Shown here piece after piece: positions 28,555-37,851 of a stretch of 64,000 bases of DNA. The first letter of the stretch is position 1, and every line of letters starts with the position of its first letter. The DNA comes from SAR86 cluster bacterium AG-447-A08 (lineage in GTDB: Bacteria; Pseudomonadota; Gammaproteobacteria; Magnimaribacterales; Magnimaribacteraceae), in NCBI GenBank assembly GCA_003212335.1, contig QCQA01000003.1, forward strand, positions 62,001-126,000. The letters run 5' to 3'. The notes below the pieces were generated by a model. That model ran no database searches, was not told where the DNA came from, and saw nothing but the letters and a program-made list of their open reading frames with translations. Both the position numbers and the translations under genes were made by a program.

Positions 28555-30909
28555 ATGCCGTCAGTAACAGTAGAAAGTTTAGCAAAGATTATTGGCTCCG
28601 ATGGGGAGGCTCTTCTTTCCCAGATGAAAGAAGCTGGTCTCTCTCATAAAGATGTTAAAGATGAAGTTACAGATCAAGACAAAAAAACTCTATTAGAGTT
28701 TTTAAAAGAACAACAAACTAAGTCATCTAAAACAATTTCTCTCAACAAGACTTCTGTTAAAACTGAACAAGAGAATACTGGCACAGTATCTATTACTAGA
28801 AAGACTGTTTCTAGAGAAAATATTGAAACTAAGTCAGTTGACGCTAAAAGAACTTCTTCAACAATAAATTTTGATGAGATAGAAAAGAAAAGACAGGCAG
28901 GTGAGGCCAATAAAAAAGCTGAAGAAGAACAGAGAAAGAAAGAAATTGAACAGAAGACCCTTGTTACAAGAAGAAAAGCAAAGACAAATGATGCACCCAT
29001 TTCGAGACCAGCTCCCAAGAAAGTGGTTTCAACGACAAAAAGAAATGTAAAACCTGCAAGAGCAGAACTTTCTAAAAAAGAACAAAGAGAATTAGAAGGG
29101 GAAAGTTTTCTATCTAATGTTGAGAAACAAGAATTTGAAAAACCTGTTGAGCAAGTTTCTAAAACCATTGAAATTCCTGACTCAATTACAGTCAGTGAAT
29201 TAGCTTTAAGTCTTTCAGTCAAAGGTGCAGAAGTTGTTAAGCAATTGATGTCAATGGGCGTAATGGCAACTTTAAATCAGCCATTAGATCAAGATACAGC
29301 TATCTTAGTCACGGAAGAGCTTGGTCATAAAGGTGAGCCTGCTGTGAAAGTTGAGGTTGAAGATCAGCTCATGGAATTGGTGACATACGAGGGAGAAGAA
29401 GAACCCAGAAACCCTGTTGTATCTGTCCTAGGTCATGTTGATCATGGAAAAACTACTCTACTAGATTTCATTAGGAAGGCTAATGTTGCCGCAGGAGAGG
29501 ATGGGGGAATTACTCAAAAGATTGGTGCTTATCAAGCTAATACAGAGCAGGGAACTATCGCATTTATAGACACTCCCGGTCATGCTGCTTTTTCTGAAGT
29601 AAGAGCACGAGGAGCAAATTCAACTGATATTGTAATTCTGGTAGTAGCAGCAGATGACGGTTTGCAACCACAAACCGAGGAAGCTATCAGTCATGCTAAA
29701 GCTGCTGGTGTGCCTATAGTCGTAGCTGTAAATAAAATGGATAGAGAGGAAGCAGATATTGAGAAAGTTAAGACCGAACTTTCAAATAAAGAACTCATAC
29801 CTGAAGATTGGGGTGGACAGACACAATTTTTACCTATTTCTGCACTAAAAGGAGACGGGATAAAAGAATTGCTTGAAGCTGTATCTTTAGAAGCAGAGGT
29901 TCTTGAACTTAAAGCCCATCATAAAGGCCCTGCTTTCGGTGTAGTATTAGACTCTACAACAGAGGTTGGAAAGGGTGCAGTGGCTACTATTCTTGTGCAA
30001 AAAGGAACACTGAAAAAAGGAGATATGATTCTTGTAGGTGAACAGACTAAAAGAGTAAGAAGTTTAGTAGACGAAAACGGCAAAACATTATCTGAAGCTG
30101 GCCCTTCTGTCCCTGCATCAATAACAGGACTTGATGTTCCACCTAAAGCAGGAGAGGAGTTTGTTGTTGTAACAAGCGAAAAAATGGCTAAAGAGATCTC
30201 AAACGAAAGGGCAGAAAAAGCAAGAGAAGAAAGATTAGCTAGAAATCAAATATCAAATTTAGAAATGTTATTTGAATCCGAATTAGGTAACCATACGATT
30301 TTAAATATTGTTTTAAAGGCAGATACACATGGCTCATTAGAGGCAATAATAGGCTCTATTAAGAATATAGAAAATGAAGAAGTGAAGATCAACATAGTCC
30401 ATGAATCAGTGGGGTCCATTAATGCAAACGATGTTAATTTAGCAATGACAACAAATGCCTTTGTCATGGGTTTCAATGTTAGAGCTGATAATGCTGCAAA
30501 ATCTCTTTCTGAAAAAGAGTCAATTGAAATACTTTATTACAGCATCATCTATGATTTAATCGATGGAATCAAAACCTCAGTAGAAGGACATCTGGCCCCT
30601 GAAGTAAAAGAAGAGATTTTGGGTACTGCTGAAGTAAAAGATCTTTTCAAATCTCCTAAATTTGGACTCATTGCAGGGTCTATAGTTATAGAGGGGACAA
30701 TAAAAAGAAATAAACCAATTAGAGTGCTCAGAGATAATATTGTCATATTTGAAGGTGAACTCGATTCTTTGAAAAGATTTAAGGATGATGCTAACGAAGT
30801 TCCTATGGGTACTGAATGCGGTATTGGTGTAGCAAACTATCGAGATGTGAAAGTTGGGGACAAGATAGAGGTTTACGACAGGATTGAAGTTAAAAGAACT
30901 TTAAATTAG
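28555..30909 (+). CDS. infB: Translation initiation factor IF-2
   Basis: GTPase that brings initiator tRNA to the 30S subunit. At 784 residues it is shorter than E. coli (890), mainly in the charged, Lys/Glu-rich linker (about residues 55-200). The N-terminal IF2N domain (1-50) and a second IF2N-type domain (about 210-262) are present. GTPase motifs are GHVDHGKTTLLD (about 293-304), DTPGHAAF and NKMDRE. C-terminal domains bind fMet-tRNA. The initiator tRNA gene lies 2 kb upstream. The ATG lies 5 bp after nusA. Confidence 0.98.
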   Translation: MPSVTVESLAKIIGSDGEALLSQMKEAGLSHKDVKDEVTDQDKKTLLEFLKEQQTKSSKTISLNKTSVKTEQENTGTVSITRKTVSRENIETKSVDAKRTSSTINFDEIEKKRQAGEANKKAEEEQRKKEIEQKTLVTRRKAKTNDAPISRPAPKKVVSTTKRNVKPARAELSKKEQRELEGESFLSNVEKQEFEKPVEQVSKTIEIPDSITVSELALSLSVKGAEVVKQLMSMGVMATLNQPLDQDTAILVTEELGHKGEPAVKVEVEDQLMELVTYEGEEEPRNPVVSVLGHVDHGKTTLLDFIRKANVAAGEDGGITQKIGAYQANTEQGTIAFIDTPGHAAFSEVRARGANSTDIVILVVAADDGLQPQTEEAISHAKAAGVPIVVAVNKMDREEADIEKVKTELSNKELIPEDWGGQTQFLPISALKGDGIKELLEAVSLEAEVLELKAHHKGPAFGVVLDSTTEVGKGAVATILVQKGTLKKGDMILVGEQTKRVRSLVDENGKTLSEAGPSVPASITGLDVPPKAGEEFVVVTSEKMAKEISNERAEKAREERLARNQISNLEMLFESELGNHTILNIVLKADTHGSLEAIIGSIKNIENEEVKINIVHESVGSINANDVNLAMTTNAFVMGFNVRADNAAKSLSEKESIEILYYSIIYDLIDGIKTSVEGHLAPEVKEEILGTAEVKDLFKSPKFGLIAGSIVIEGTIKRNKPIRVLRDNIVIFEGELDSLKRFKDDANEVPMGTECGIGVANYRDVKVGDKIEVYDRIEVKRTLN

Positions 30910-31221
30910 ATGCCCTCTCAAGATTTTAAGCGCTCCGATAGGATTGCTGATTTAATCAAAGTTGAAATTTCTAAAGTCTTATCAACTGAAGTAAAAGATC
31001 CTCGTATTCAAGGTATAACAGTCCTTGGAGTGCAATTAACTCCGGATATGAAAAAGGCTGATATTTCAATATCACAGAGCAATAGCTTTAATTCACTCGA
31101 TCCTTTAGAAATTAAAAAAGGGCTTGAGAATGCGAAGGGTTTTATACGTAAGAAACTTAGTCAGAATCTCAATCTAAGAAGAACGCCAGAAATCTTCTTT
31201 AAAATAGAGGACTTAATTTAG
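30910..31221 (+). CDS. rbfA: 30S ribosome-binding factor RbfA
   Basis: Cold-shock assembly factor that binds pre-30S subunits near helix 1 of 16S rRNA. The 103 residues are shorter than E. coli RbfA (133), lacking the disordered C-terminal tail, but the KH-like core is kept: RSDRIADLIKVEISKVL, VKDPRIQGITVLGVQLTPD and KLSQNLNLRRTPEIFF. The ATG follows the infB stop directly (TAGATG). Order infB-rbfA-truB is conserved. Confidence 0.95.
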   Translation: MPSQDFKRSDRIADLIKVEISKVLSTEVKDPRIQGITVLGVQLTPDMKKADISISQSNSFNSLDPLEIKKGLENAKGFIRKKLSQNLNLRRTPEIFFKIEDLI

Positions 31222-31225
31222 TTTT

Positions 31226-32095
31226 ATGGATGGTTTCTTAATTCTAGATAAACCCGAAGGCATTACTTCTGCTCAATGCGTTTACAAATTAAGATCTATA
31301 TTAGGAATTAAAAGAATCGGACACTGTGGAACACTCGATCCTTTAGCTACAGGCCTTTTGCCAATCTGTGTCGGCGAAGCAACTAAGTTTAGCAACTATG
31401 CTACAAACCTAGATAAAGTTTACGAAGTAGGGATAAAATTTGGGGTAGAAACTGATACTGGAGATGTAACTGGAGAAATAATATCTAAAAAGGATCCTTG
31501 TGGAATAGATCAAGGATTAAATAAACAATTAAAAGAGTTTGAGGGCATACATTTTCAAATGCCTCCCATCTACTCAGCTATTAAAAAAAATGGAAAGCCC
31601 CTTTATTATTGGGCTAGAAAAGGGGTTTACGTATATCGAGATCCTAGAAGGATAGAGATAAAAAGTATTAACTTGCTTAATCGTAGTGAATATTCCGCTA
31701 CCATTGAGGTTGCGTGTTCTAAGGGAACTTATATCAGAACCTTAGTCGAGCAGCTAGGAAGAAGTTTGGGTACATTTGCAACAGTTTCGTCTTTAAGAAG
31801 GTTAGAGGTAGGTAGTATGAAATTAACCACTAACTCATGTCTCTTGGAAGATACCAAAAATAATATTGTTAATAATATTTTGCCTTGTGATGCATTACTG
31901 ACAGATATAGATAAAATTGCCTTAAATCCAGAAGATGCAAAAAAAGTTAGAAATGGCTTATCAATAGACTATAATGCGCACCTTAAAAATAAAGGATTAG
32001 TAAGAATATATACTGATAAAAATTTATTTATAGGTTTAGGTCTTGTAGGTAATAACAATATGGTTCAACCAAAAAGACTTTTAGCTACAAATTAA
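31226..32095 (+). CDS. truB: tRNA pseudouridine(55) synthase TruB
   Basis: Makes pseudouridine 55 in the T loop of all tRNAs. The 289 residues (E. coli 314) include the catalytic Asp in GHCGTLDPLATGLLPICVG (about residues 33-51), the FQMPPIYSAIKKNGKPLYYWAR segment (split over about 112-133) and the RTLVEQLG stretch. The C-terminal PUA-like part is short. It is 4 bp after rbfA and 21 bp before rpsO. Confidence 0.96.
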   Translation: MDGFLILDKPEGITSAQCVYKLRSILGIKRIGHCGTLDPLATGLLPICVGEATKFSNYATNLDKVYEVGIKFGVETDTGDVTGEIISKKDPCGIDQGLNKQLKEFEGIHFQMPPIYSAIKKNGKPLYYWARKGVYVYRDPRRIEIKSINLLNRSEYSATIEVACSKGTYIRTLVEQLGRSLGTFATVSSLRRLEVGSMKLTTNSCLLEDTKNNIVNNILPCDALLTDIDKIALNPEDAKKVRNGLSIDYNAHLKNKGLVRIYTDKNLFIGLGLVGNNNMVQPKRLLATN

Positions 32096-32116
32096 TTTTA
32101 AAAAGAGGAAAATAAA

Positions 32117-32386
32117 TTGGCACTAAGTAATACGGAAAAGAAAGAAATAGTTTCAAAGTTCGCTAGAACAGATAAAGACACTGGGTCTCCTGAAGTTCAG
32201 GTAGCTCTTTTGTCAGCAAATATAGATGCACTTCAATCTCACTTTAAGGCTAACGCTAAGGATCATCATTCGAGAACAGGTTTAATTCGTATGGTTAATC
32301 AACGCAGGAAACTACTAGATTACATTAAATCATCAAAACCAGAGACATATACAAAATTAATCTCTGATCTTGGTTTAAGAAGATAA
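32117..32386 (+). CDS. rpsO: 30S ribosomal protein S15
   Basis: Primary-binding protein of the small-subunit platform. The 89 residues equal the E. coli length and contain [33 protein letters not shown] and a GLRR end. The start is TTG: an in-frame TAA lies at 32099-32101, no ATG or GTG lies between, and GAGGA (32105-32109) is well spaced before it. A TTG start for such a highly expressed gene is unusual. It precedes pnp as in E. coli. Confidence 0.97.
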   Translation: MALSNTEKKEIVSKFARTDKDTGSPEVQVALLSANIDALQSHFKANAKDHHSRTGLIRMVNQRRKLLDYIKSSKPETYTKLISDLGLRR

Positions 32387-32453
32387 ACCGAGTCTCATTT
32401 CATCTAATCGTTTAATTACTGAGCAATAGGGCTTTGTAAAATAGGAAATAAAA

Positions 32454-34538
32454 ATGGAAAGTTATAAAAAATCATTCAAATTGGGTGAAAAAGAAATCAC
32501 ATTAGAATCAGGAAAAGTTGCAAGACAGGCAACTGGAGCAGTGATAGCAACTTGCGAGGATACCCAGGTCTTAGCCACGGTTGTTGTCGGAAAAGCTCCG
32601 GGAGAACACCAAGATTTTTTCCCGCTAACTGTAAATTATCAAGAAAAGACTTATGCCACGGGAAAGATTCCTGGAGGCTTTTTTAAGAGGGAAGGAAGGC
32701 CTACCGAAAAGGAGACGCTTACCTCAAGATTAATTGATAGGCCATTAAGACCTCTTTTTAATGATGATTTCCTGTATGAAGTTCAAGTTATCTGTACGGT
32801 TATTTCTTCTGATAAAGATGTTGATCCAGATATCCTATCTTTTTTAGCAGCATCTGCTGCAGTAGCTATATCAGGATTACCTTTCAATGGTCCGTTAGGC
32901 GCTATAAGAGTTGGATTTATTGATGGCAATTACTGCATAAACCCCACTAGAAGTGAACTAGAAAATTCTCATTTAGACATGGTCATAGCCGGTAGCGATG
33001 CAGCTGTGATAATGGTCGAATCTGAGGCTAAGGAATTATCTGAAGATCAAATGTTAGGAGGAATTTTATTTGCTCATCAAGAAATGCAAGTGGCAATTGA
33101 AGCGATCAAAGAAATGGCATCAGACATTGGAAAACCTGACTTTGAATATCAACCTAAAGTACTAAGCTCTGAGGTAATTGATCTAGTAGAAAAAAATTGT
33201 GCTTCAGCCATCTCAGAGGCTTACGAGATTCAAGTTAAGCAAGAGAGAGTTCAAAGCTTATCTTCTATTAAAGAATCTTTACTTGAAGAGTATGCTACAG
33301 ATGAAGAAGGCGCACCTTCAAGTGCAGATCTTCTCGATGCTGTAAAAAAAGTTGAAAAGAAGATTGTGAGAACTAAGTTAATCAATGGCGAGCCTAGAAT
33401 TGATGGTCGAGATCTAGACACAGTAAGGCCACTATTTATTGAAACTGGCGTTCTAAAAAATACACATGGCTCGGCTCTATTCACCAGAGGCGAGACACAA
33501 GCAATAGTGACATCTACATTAGGCTCTCCAAGACAAGCTCAGCTTATAGATGCTTTAGAAGGTGAGTTCAAAGATCAATTCATGCTTCATTATAATTTTC
33601 CACCTTACTCGGTAGGCGAGGCAGGATTCATGTCCGGTCCTAAAAGAAGAGAGATTGGCCATGGAAAGCTTGCAAGAAGAGCGCTTGAGGCAGTTTTACC
33701 TTCTCCGGATGATTTCCCTTATACAATCAGGGTAGTTTCTGAGATTACTGAATCTAACGGTTCAAGCTCTATGGCAAGTGTCTGTGGTTCGAGTCTTGCT
33801 TTGATGGATGCTGGTATACCTCTGAAAGCTGCAGTGGCAGGAATCGCCATGGGCCTTGTTAAGGAAGATGAAGGATTTGCTGTAATAACTGACATATTGG
33901 GTGATGAGGATCACTTAGGAGATATGGACTTTAAGGTAGCTGGAACTTCGGAAGGTATTACAGCTCTACAGATGGATATAAAAATAGATGGTATTACTGA
34001 AGAGATATTTGAAGTTGCCTTAGAGAAAGCCCACTCAGCAAGAAATCATATTTTAGACAGTATGAACGAAGTTATTTCGTCTTCTAGGGAACAATTATCT
34101 GAAAAAGCACCCCAAGCTGTTGTGATACAAATCAATACTAAGAAAATAAGGGATGTAATTGGTAAAGGTGGTGAAACAATAAGAGGTCTTACCGAAGAAA
34201 CTGGTGCAATAATTGAAGTTGAAGACAGCGGAAAAGTAACCATTTATGGTGATACCCCGGAATCTAGAGAAGCCGCACAAAAACGAATCGAGGAAATAAC
34301 TGCTGAGCCGGAAGTTAATAAAATCTATACTGGAACAGTGGCAAATATAAAAGACTTTGGTGCCTTTGTTACCATTATGCCCGGAAGAGATGGTTTAGTT
34401 CATGTCTCTGAAATCTCAGAAGAGCGAGTTGAAAATGTTTCTGACTACTTTGTTGAAGGAGAAGAGGTTAAAGTCAAAGTATTGGAAGTTGATAGACAGG
34501 GAAAAATTAGACTTACCATGAAGGGATTAGAGGATTAA
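32454..34538 (+). CDS. pnp: Polyribonucleotide nucleotidyltransferase (PNPase)
   Basis: Phosphorolytic 3'-5' exoribonuclease of the RNA degradosome. The 694 residues (E. coli 711) show two RNase PH domains (about 1-210 and 300-520, with [23 protein letters not shown]), a helical linker, a KH domain (about 550-610, [15 protein letters not shown]) and a C-terminal S1 domain (about 618-690, [15 protein letters not shown]). AGGAAA precedes the ATG. It ends the translation block; a terminator hairpin lies 70 bp after the stop. Confidence 0.98.
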   Translation: MESYKKSFKLGEKEITLESGKVARQATGAVIATCEDTQVLATVVVGKAPGEHQDFFPLTVNYQEKTYATGKIPGGFFKREGRPTEKETLTSRLIDRPLRPLFNDDFLYEVQVICTVISSDKDVDPDILSFLAASAAVAISGLPFNGPLGAIRVGFIDGNYCINPTRSELENSHLDMVIAGSDAAVIMVESEAKELSEDQMLGGILFAHQEMQVAIEAIKEMASDIGKPDFEYQPKVLSSEVIDLVEKNCASAISEAYEIQVKQERVQSLSSIKESLLEEYATDEEGAPSSADLLDAVKKVEKKIVRTKLINGEPRIDGRDLDTVRPLFIETGVLKNTHGSALFTRGETQAIVTSTLGSPRQAQLIDALEGEFKDQFMLHYNFPPYSVGEAGFMSGPKRREIGHGKLARRALEAVLPSPDDFPYTIRVVSEITESNGSSSMASVCGSSLALMDAGIPLKAAVAGIAMGLVKEDEGFAVITDILGDEDHLGDMDFKVAGTSEGITALQMDIKIDGITEEIFEVALEKAHSARNHILDSMNEVISSSREQLSEKAPQAVVIQINTKKIRDVIGKGGETIRGLTEETGAIIEVEDSGKVTIYGDTPESREAAQKRIEEITAEPEVNKIYTGTVANIKDFGAFVTIMPGRDGLVHVSEISEERVENVSDYFVEGEEVKVKVLEVDRQGKIRLTMKGLED

Positions 34539-34608
34539 TTTGTATTTATCCTAGTTTTGTGGTAGCTGAGCATTTGTTTAAATAGATTTCATCCTGTTAA
34601 ATTTATTT

Positions 34609-34634
34609 GTCCAGACTTATCTGGGCTTTTGTTT
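34609..34634 (+). terminator. Intrinsic terminator after pnp
   Basis: GTCCAGA (34609-34615) pairs with TCTGGGC (34620-34626), CTTA loop, then TTTTGTTT. It lies 20 bp before the next small gene. A possible promoter TTGTTT (34574-34579), 17 bp, TTAAAT (34597-34602) lies just ahead, in which case the hairpin would be at the 5' end of the small-gene RNA. Confidence 0.65.
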
Positions 34635-34654
34635 AGCAAATAAATGGGTGAAAT

Positions 34655-34873
34655 ATGAATGCTTTAAATACGTTGAGAGACATCATTGGATCTTTAACTG
34701 GAATAATAGTTTCTTTAGTTGCATTGGGAGTTGCAGCTGGAGTTGTTTTCGGTTCAGGAGTTCCTTTTGTAGGTGGAGTTCTAGACAATCTACTTAACTT
34801 AGTAAACACTTTAGGTGGAGAAGGTTTAGTAGGTCTTATAGTTCTAGCGGTTCTACTTGATCTGTATAGATAA
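34655..34873 (+). CDS. Small hydrophobic membrane protein, first of a paralogous pair
   Basis: A 72-residue protein I do not recognise. Two hydrophobic segments (about 14-33 and 57-69) flank a loop with the pattern VPFxGGxLxN and TLGxEGL. The next gene encodes a 77-residue protein with 16 identities in the 32-residue core (from FG at 32-33 here), so the two are tandem duplicates. A GGGTGAAAT precedes the ATG, nearly the same as GGGGGAAAT before the second gene. It is bounded by a terminator on each side, so it is likely a single-gene transcript. The paralogy and terminators argue that it is real. Function unknown; no catalytic residues are visible. Confidence 0.8.
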   Translation: MNALNTLRDIIGSLTGIIVSLVALGVAAGVVFGSGVPFVGGVLDNLLNLVNTLGGEGLVGLIVLAVLLDLYR

Positions 34874-34894
34874 GTCTCTTCTTAGCTATCATTG

Positions 34895-34929
34895 GAAAGG
34901 GGGCCTTTAAGGTACCCCTTTCTTTTTTT
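34895..34929 (+). terminator. Strong terminator between the two small membrane genes
   Basis: GAAAGGGG (34895-34902) pairs with CCCCTTTC (34915-34922), with an inner CCTT/AAGG pairing, then seven T. It ends the first small gene and lies 23 bp before the second. Confidence 0.85.
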
Positions 34930-34952
34930 AAGGGTCAGTAAAAGGGGGAAAT

Positions 34953-35186
34953 ATGTTAGACACAATAAACAAGCTATCAAGAATTCTATGGGATATAACA
35001 AAATTCTTGGCTCTAGTTGTGGCTGTAGCCATATTGATTTCAATGTTGTTTGGTAATAATGTTCCTTTCTTTGGAGGGATACTTGAGAATACCAGAATAA
35101 TAATGGAAACTCTCGGATCAGAAGGTTTAGGGCTAATCATTGCAATTATAATTATATTGAGTGTTTGGAACTCTAGATCAAGTTAA
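34953..35186 (+). CDS. Small hydrophobic membrane protein, second of a paralogous pair
   Basis: A 77-residue protein, paralogue of the gene just upstream. An amphipathic N end (1-16) leads to a hydrophobic segment (about 17-34), the shared loop NVPFFGGILEN plus TLGSEGL (about 36-59), and a second hydrophobic segment (about 60-71) ending WNSRSS. The ribosome site GGGGG is strong. A strong terminator follows within 13 bp. I do not recognise the family. Conservation of the loop (Gly-Gly, Asn, Leu-Gly, Glu-Gly-Leu) while the membrane segments drift suggests that the loop carries the function or an oligomer contact (inference). Confidence 0.8.
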   Translation: MLDTINKLSRILWDITKFLALVVAVAILISMLFGNNVPFFGGILENTRIIMETLGSEGLGLIIAIIIILSVWNSRSS

Positions 35187-35198
35187 AACGGACTTTTG

Positions 35199-35230
35199 AA
35201 AAGGCACTCTTCTAGGGTGCCTTTTTTTTT
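35199..35230 (+). terminator. Strong terminator after the second small membrane gene
   Basis: AAAAGGCAC (35199-35207) pairs with GTGCCTTTT (35217-35225), followed by T to 35230. The hydrolase ATG lies at 35234, so this hairpin and its T-run occupy the space where a ribosome site would be. Confidence 0.85.
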
Positions 35231-35233
35231 AAA

Positions 35234-36028
35234 ATGAAAAAAATTGTTGAAATAAAAGATGACTTAATCATCGGTAAGAATGGAGATCAAGATCTTACAG
35301 CAGATCTTTTTATACCATCAGAAGGAACTGAAAATGGCGCTGCTATTGTTTTTGTTCATGGAGGAGGTTGGAGAGAAGGAGATAAGTCTCAATTGCGAGG
35401 TTATGGAATACTTCTAGCTCGTGAAGGTTTTGTATGTCTTTGCACCGCTTATAGACTCTCCCAAGAAGCTCTATGGCCCGCTCAAATACAAGATGTTAAG
35501 TGCGCAATAAGATATATAAGGACAAATGCTGAAAACCTTAAAATTGATCCAAATAGAATAGGAGTTTCAGGTAATTCAGCTGGAGGTCACTTATCTTTAA
35601 TGACAGGTCTTAGCTCCTCTGACCCAAACTTTGAAGGAGAGGCGGGGTGCAACGAAGTAAGCTCTAAGGTTAAAGCAATTTGTGCAATTTATCCTCCTGC
35701 ACAAATCAGAAAGTATGATAATAGTGATCCGATAATTGATGCTTATAAAGCATTAATGGGGAAAGATGCTGAACAAGTAGACTATGATAAGGCTAGTCCT
35801 CTACTGCAAATTCAAAAGGATTTTCCACCAACAATGTTAATTCACGGATCCACTGATTCGGTTGTGGACTTGTCAGATTCAACCGATATATACAAAAAAT
35901 TGGTCGATCTAGGGGTTCCCTCTGAGCTTCATATTTACTCAGAAGAAGAACATGCTTTTGATTCACAAAGTGGATATGGAAGATCTGTAGCAGAGCTTCA
36001 AAACCTATTCTTTAAAAAGTATCTATAA
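35234..36028 (+). CDS. Alpha/beta hydrolase (esterase/lipase, HGGGW type)
   Basis: A 264-residue soluble enzyme of the esterase/lipase (Aes/BD-FAE-like) group. The oxyanion-hole motif is VFVHGGGWREGDKS (about 38-51), the nucleophile Ser lies in GVSGNSAGGHLSL (about 111-123), the acid is probably Asp in GSTDSVVDLSDS, and the His is in EEEHAFDS near the end. No signal peptide is seen. Substrate unknown; relatives act on short acyl esters. The ATG lies 4 bp after the T-run of a strong terminator with no Shine-Dalgarno, so its expression route is unclear. It converges with tRNA(CAU). Confidence 0.85.
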   Translation: MKKIVEIKDDLIIGKNGDQDLTADLFIPSEGTENGAAIVFVHGGGWREGDKSQLRGYGILLAREGFVCLCTAYRLSQEALWPAQIQDVKCAIRYIRTNAENLKIDPNRIGVSGNSAGGHLSLMTGLSSSDPNFEGEAGCNEVSSKVKAICAIYPPAQIRKYDNSDPIIDAYKALMGKDAEQVDYDKASPLLQIQKDFPPTMLIHGSTDSVVDLSDSTDIYKKLVDLGVPSELHIYSEEEHAFDSQSGYGRSVAELQNLFFKKYL

Positions 36029-36033
36029 AGGAT

Positions 36034-36110
36034 TGGTGGTTGTGGGTGGGCTTGAACCACCGACCTCGGCATTATGAATGCCGCGCTCTAACCAGCTGAG
36101 CTACACAACC
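36034..36110 (-). tRNA. tRNA(CAU), probably elongator tRNA-Met
   Basis: A 77-base minus-strand tRNA with encoded CCA. Acceptor GGTTGTG pairs with CACAACC, discriminator A; anticodon loop TTCATAA between CGGCA and TGCCG gives CAT. The D loop AGCTGGTTA has the elongator-Met length. The CAU anticodon could also be a lysidine-modified tRNA-Ile2; acceptor bases do not settle this, so Met is the preferred, not certain, call. Confidence 0.85.
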
Positions 36111-36155
36111 GTGATGCGAATTTTAGTGATCAGATAAGATAAAGTCGAGAAACTA

Positions 36156-37244
36156 TTACACATTAAATCTAAAATGCATAATATCTCCATCTTTTACAAT
36201 ATAGTCGCTCCCCTCAGAACGAAGTTTTCCAGCTTCTTTTGCTCCTAATTCACCTGAATGTTCTATAAAATCCTTATAAGAGGTTGTTTCAGCCCTGATA
36301 AATCCTTTTTGAAAATCAGTATGAATCACTCCTGCTGCTTCAGGTGCAGTTGAGCCATCCTTAGTTGTCCAAGCTCTTACTTCCTTTTCTCCTGCTGTAA
36401 AATAAGTTATCAATGAGAGCATTTTATAGCTTTCTCTTATGAGTTTATTGAGTCCAGGCTCTTCTAGCCCCATATCTTTTAAGAACTCTATACCTTCTTC
36501 GTAATCTAGTTCCGCAATCTCTGCTTCAAGTTGATTGCACATAGGAAGCACAACCGAATTTCTTTCTTTCGCATAGTCTATTAACTTGTTAAGGAGTTCA
36601 TTGTCTGCGCTAAGGTCTTCAACGTTTCCAATGTAAATACACGGCTTAACAGTAATTAGACCTAATTCCCTGAAAGCCTCTTTATCTTTGAGGTATGGAT
36701 CTGCATTTCTGCCTAATTTTCCACTACTTAATTCAGCAGATAATTCTTCAAATTTAGATTTTTGGGAAATAATCTCTTTATCACCAGATCTAGAAGCTTT
36801 TTCAAGTCTTAAAATTGCATTGTTAAGTGTCTCTATATCAGCCAATAAAAGCTCAGTTTCAACCGTTTCCAAATCTATAACTGGATCAACAGAATCATGT
36901 ACATGAGTGATGTCAGGATTCTCGAAACACCTTATTACGTGAATAATTGCCTGAGTTTCTCTTATATGGGATAAAAATTTATTTCCTAAGCCTTCACCTT
37001 CGGAAGCACCTTTTACAAGGCCGGCGATATCTACGAATTCTGTTGTAGTGGGTATTATTTTTTCAGGCTGAACAATATCTGCAATCTTATTTAGTCTTTG
37101 ATCAGGTACTACCACAACCCCTTTGTTAGGCTCAATCGTGCAAAAAGGGAAGTTTTGAGCTTCAATACCAGCAGCAGTAAGGGCATTAAAAAGAGTTGAT
37201 TTTCCAACATTAGGTAGCCCTACAATTCCGCACTTAAGACTCAT
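36156..37244 (-). CDS. ychF: Ribosome-associated ATPase YchF (OLA1 family)
   Basis: Obg-like P-loop ATPase linked to ribosomes and stress responses. The 362 residues match E. coli (363). G1 is GIVGLPNVGKSTLFN (residues 6-20), G3 DIAGLVKGASEGEGLGN; the usual NKxD specificity motif is replaced as in the family. A coiled coil lies in the middle (about 130-180) and a TGS domain at the C end. Its start overlaps the pth stop by 11 bp. The order pth-ychF is widespread. Confidence 0.97.
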   Translation of the reverse strand: MSLKCGIVGLPNVGKSTLFNALTAAGIEAQNFPFCTIEPNKGVVVVPDQRLNKIADIVQPEKIIPTTTEFVDIAGLVKGASEGEGLGNKFLSHIRETQAIIHVIRCFENPDITHVHDSVDPVIDLETVETELLLADIETLNNAILRLEKASRSGDKEIISQKSKFEELSAELSSGKLGRNADPYLKDKEAFRELGLITVKPCIYIGNVEDLSADNELLNKLIDYAKERNSVVLPMCNQLEAEIAELDYEEGIEFLKDMGLEEPGLNKLIRESYKMLSLITYFTAGEKEVRAWTTKDGSTAPEAAGVIHTDFQKGFIRAETTSYKDFIEHSGELGAKEAGKLRSEGSDYIVKDGDIMHFRFNV

Positions 37245-37833
37245 TTCTTTCCTCCTCTTCTGAAGAATGATATTTCATGACAGTCTTTTGCCATCCATCT
37301 AGAATAATTCTTTCTCCTAGATCAAGGTAATGATGAAGTTTTAACATCAATTCTTCTCGGTCTTTCCTAGGAGCTTTCTTTAAAACATAAGAGATCATAT
37401 CTATATTATTTTTTGGTTTTCCAATACCAATTCTTAATCTTTTGAAAGAGTTGTCTCCTTGCAGATGATCGATAATATTCCGCAATCCATTATGACCTCC
37501 ATGACCTCCAGATTCTTTAAGTCGAATTTCAGATTTTGGAAGATCTAATTCATCATGCGCTATGAGTATTTGATCTGTTTCTAGATTAAAAAATTTTTTT
37601 GATTTCGCAACACTTAAGCCGCTCTCATTCATATAAGTTGAAGGTATAACAAATATCAGTTTATATTTTTCAGTGGTTAATTCAGCGAAAGAACCATTTA
37701 TTTGCTTTTCTTTTTTTAACGCAAGAGATTTTTTGTCACAAAGCAGCTTTACGTAATCAGCCCCGGCATTATGTCTTGTCAGATCATATTCTTCGCCAGG
37801 GTTGCCTAACCCAGCGATCATAAGTAGTTTCAT
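37234..37833 (-). CDS. pth: Peptidyl-tRNA hydrolase
   Basis: Frees tRNA from peptidyl-tRNA dropped by ribosomes. The 199 residues (E. coli 194) hold the family segments GLGNPGEEYDLTRHNAGADYV with the catalytic His, STYMNESGLSV and AHDELDLP, and the GGHGGHNGLRNI motif. It lies 18 bp after rplY and overlaps ychF, giving the conserved prs-rplY-pth-ychF run. Confidence 0.97.
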   Translation of the reverse strand: MKLLMIAGLGNPGEEYDLTRHNAGADYVKLLCDKKSLALKKEKQINGSFAELTTEKYKLIFVIPSTYMNESGLSVAKSKKFFNLETDQILIAHDELDLPKSEIRLKESGGHGGHNGLRNIIDHLQGDNSFKRLRIGIGKPKNNIDMISYVLKKAPRKDREELMLKLHHYLDLGERIILDGWQKTVMKYHSSEEEERNES

Positions 37834-37851
37834 AAGTACTTAAAAGAAGAT

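Noticed and set aside
28674-29222. 182-codon antisense frame opposite infB
   Set aside because: It lies over the Lys/Glu/Ser-rich linker of IF-2, where AT-rich codons rarely make antisense stops; the product is low-complexity and has no ribosome site.
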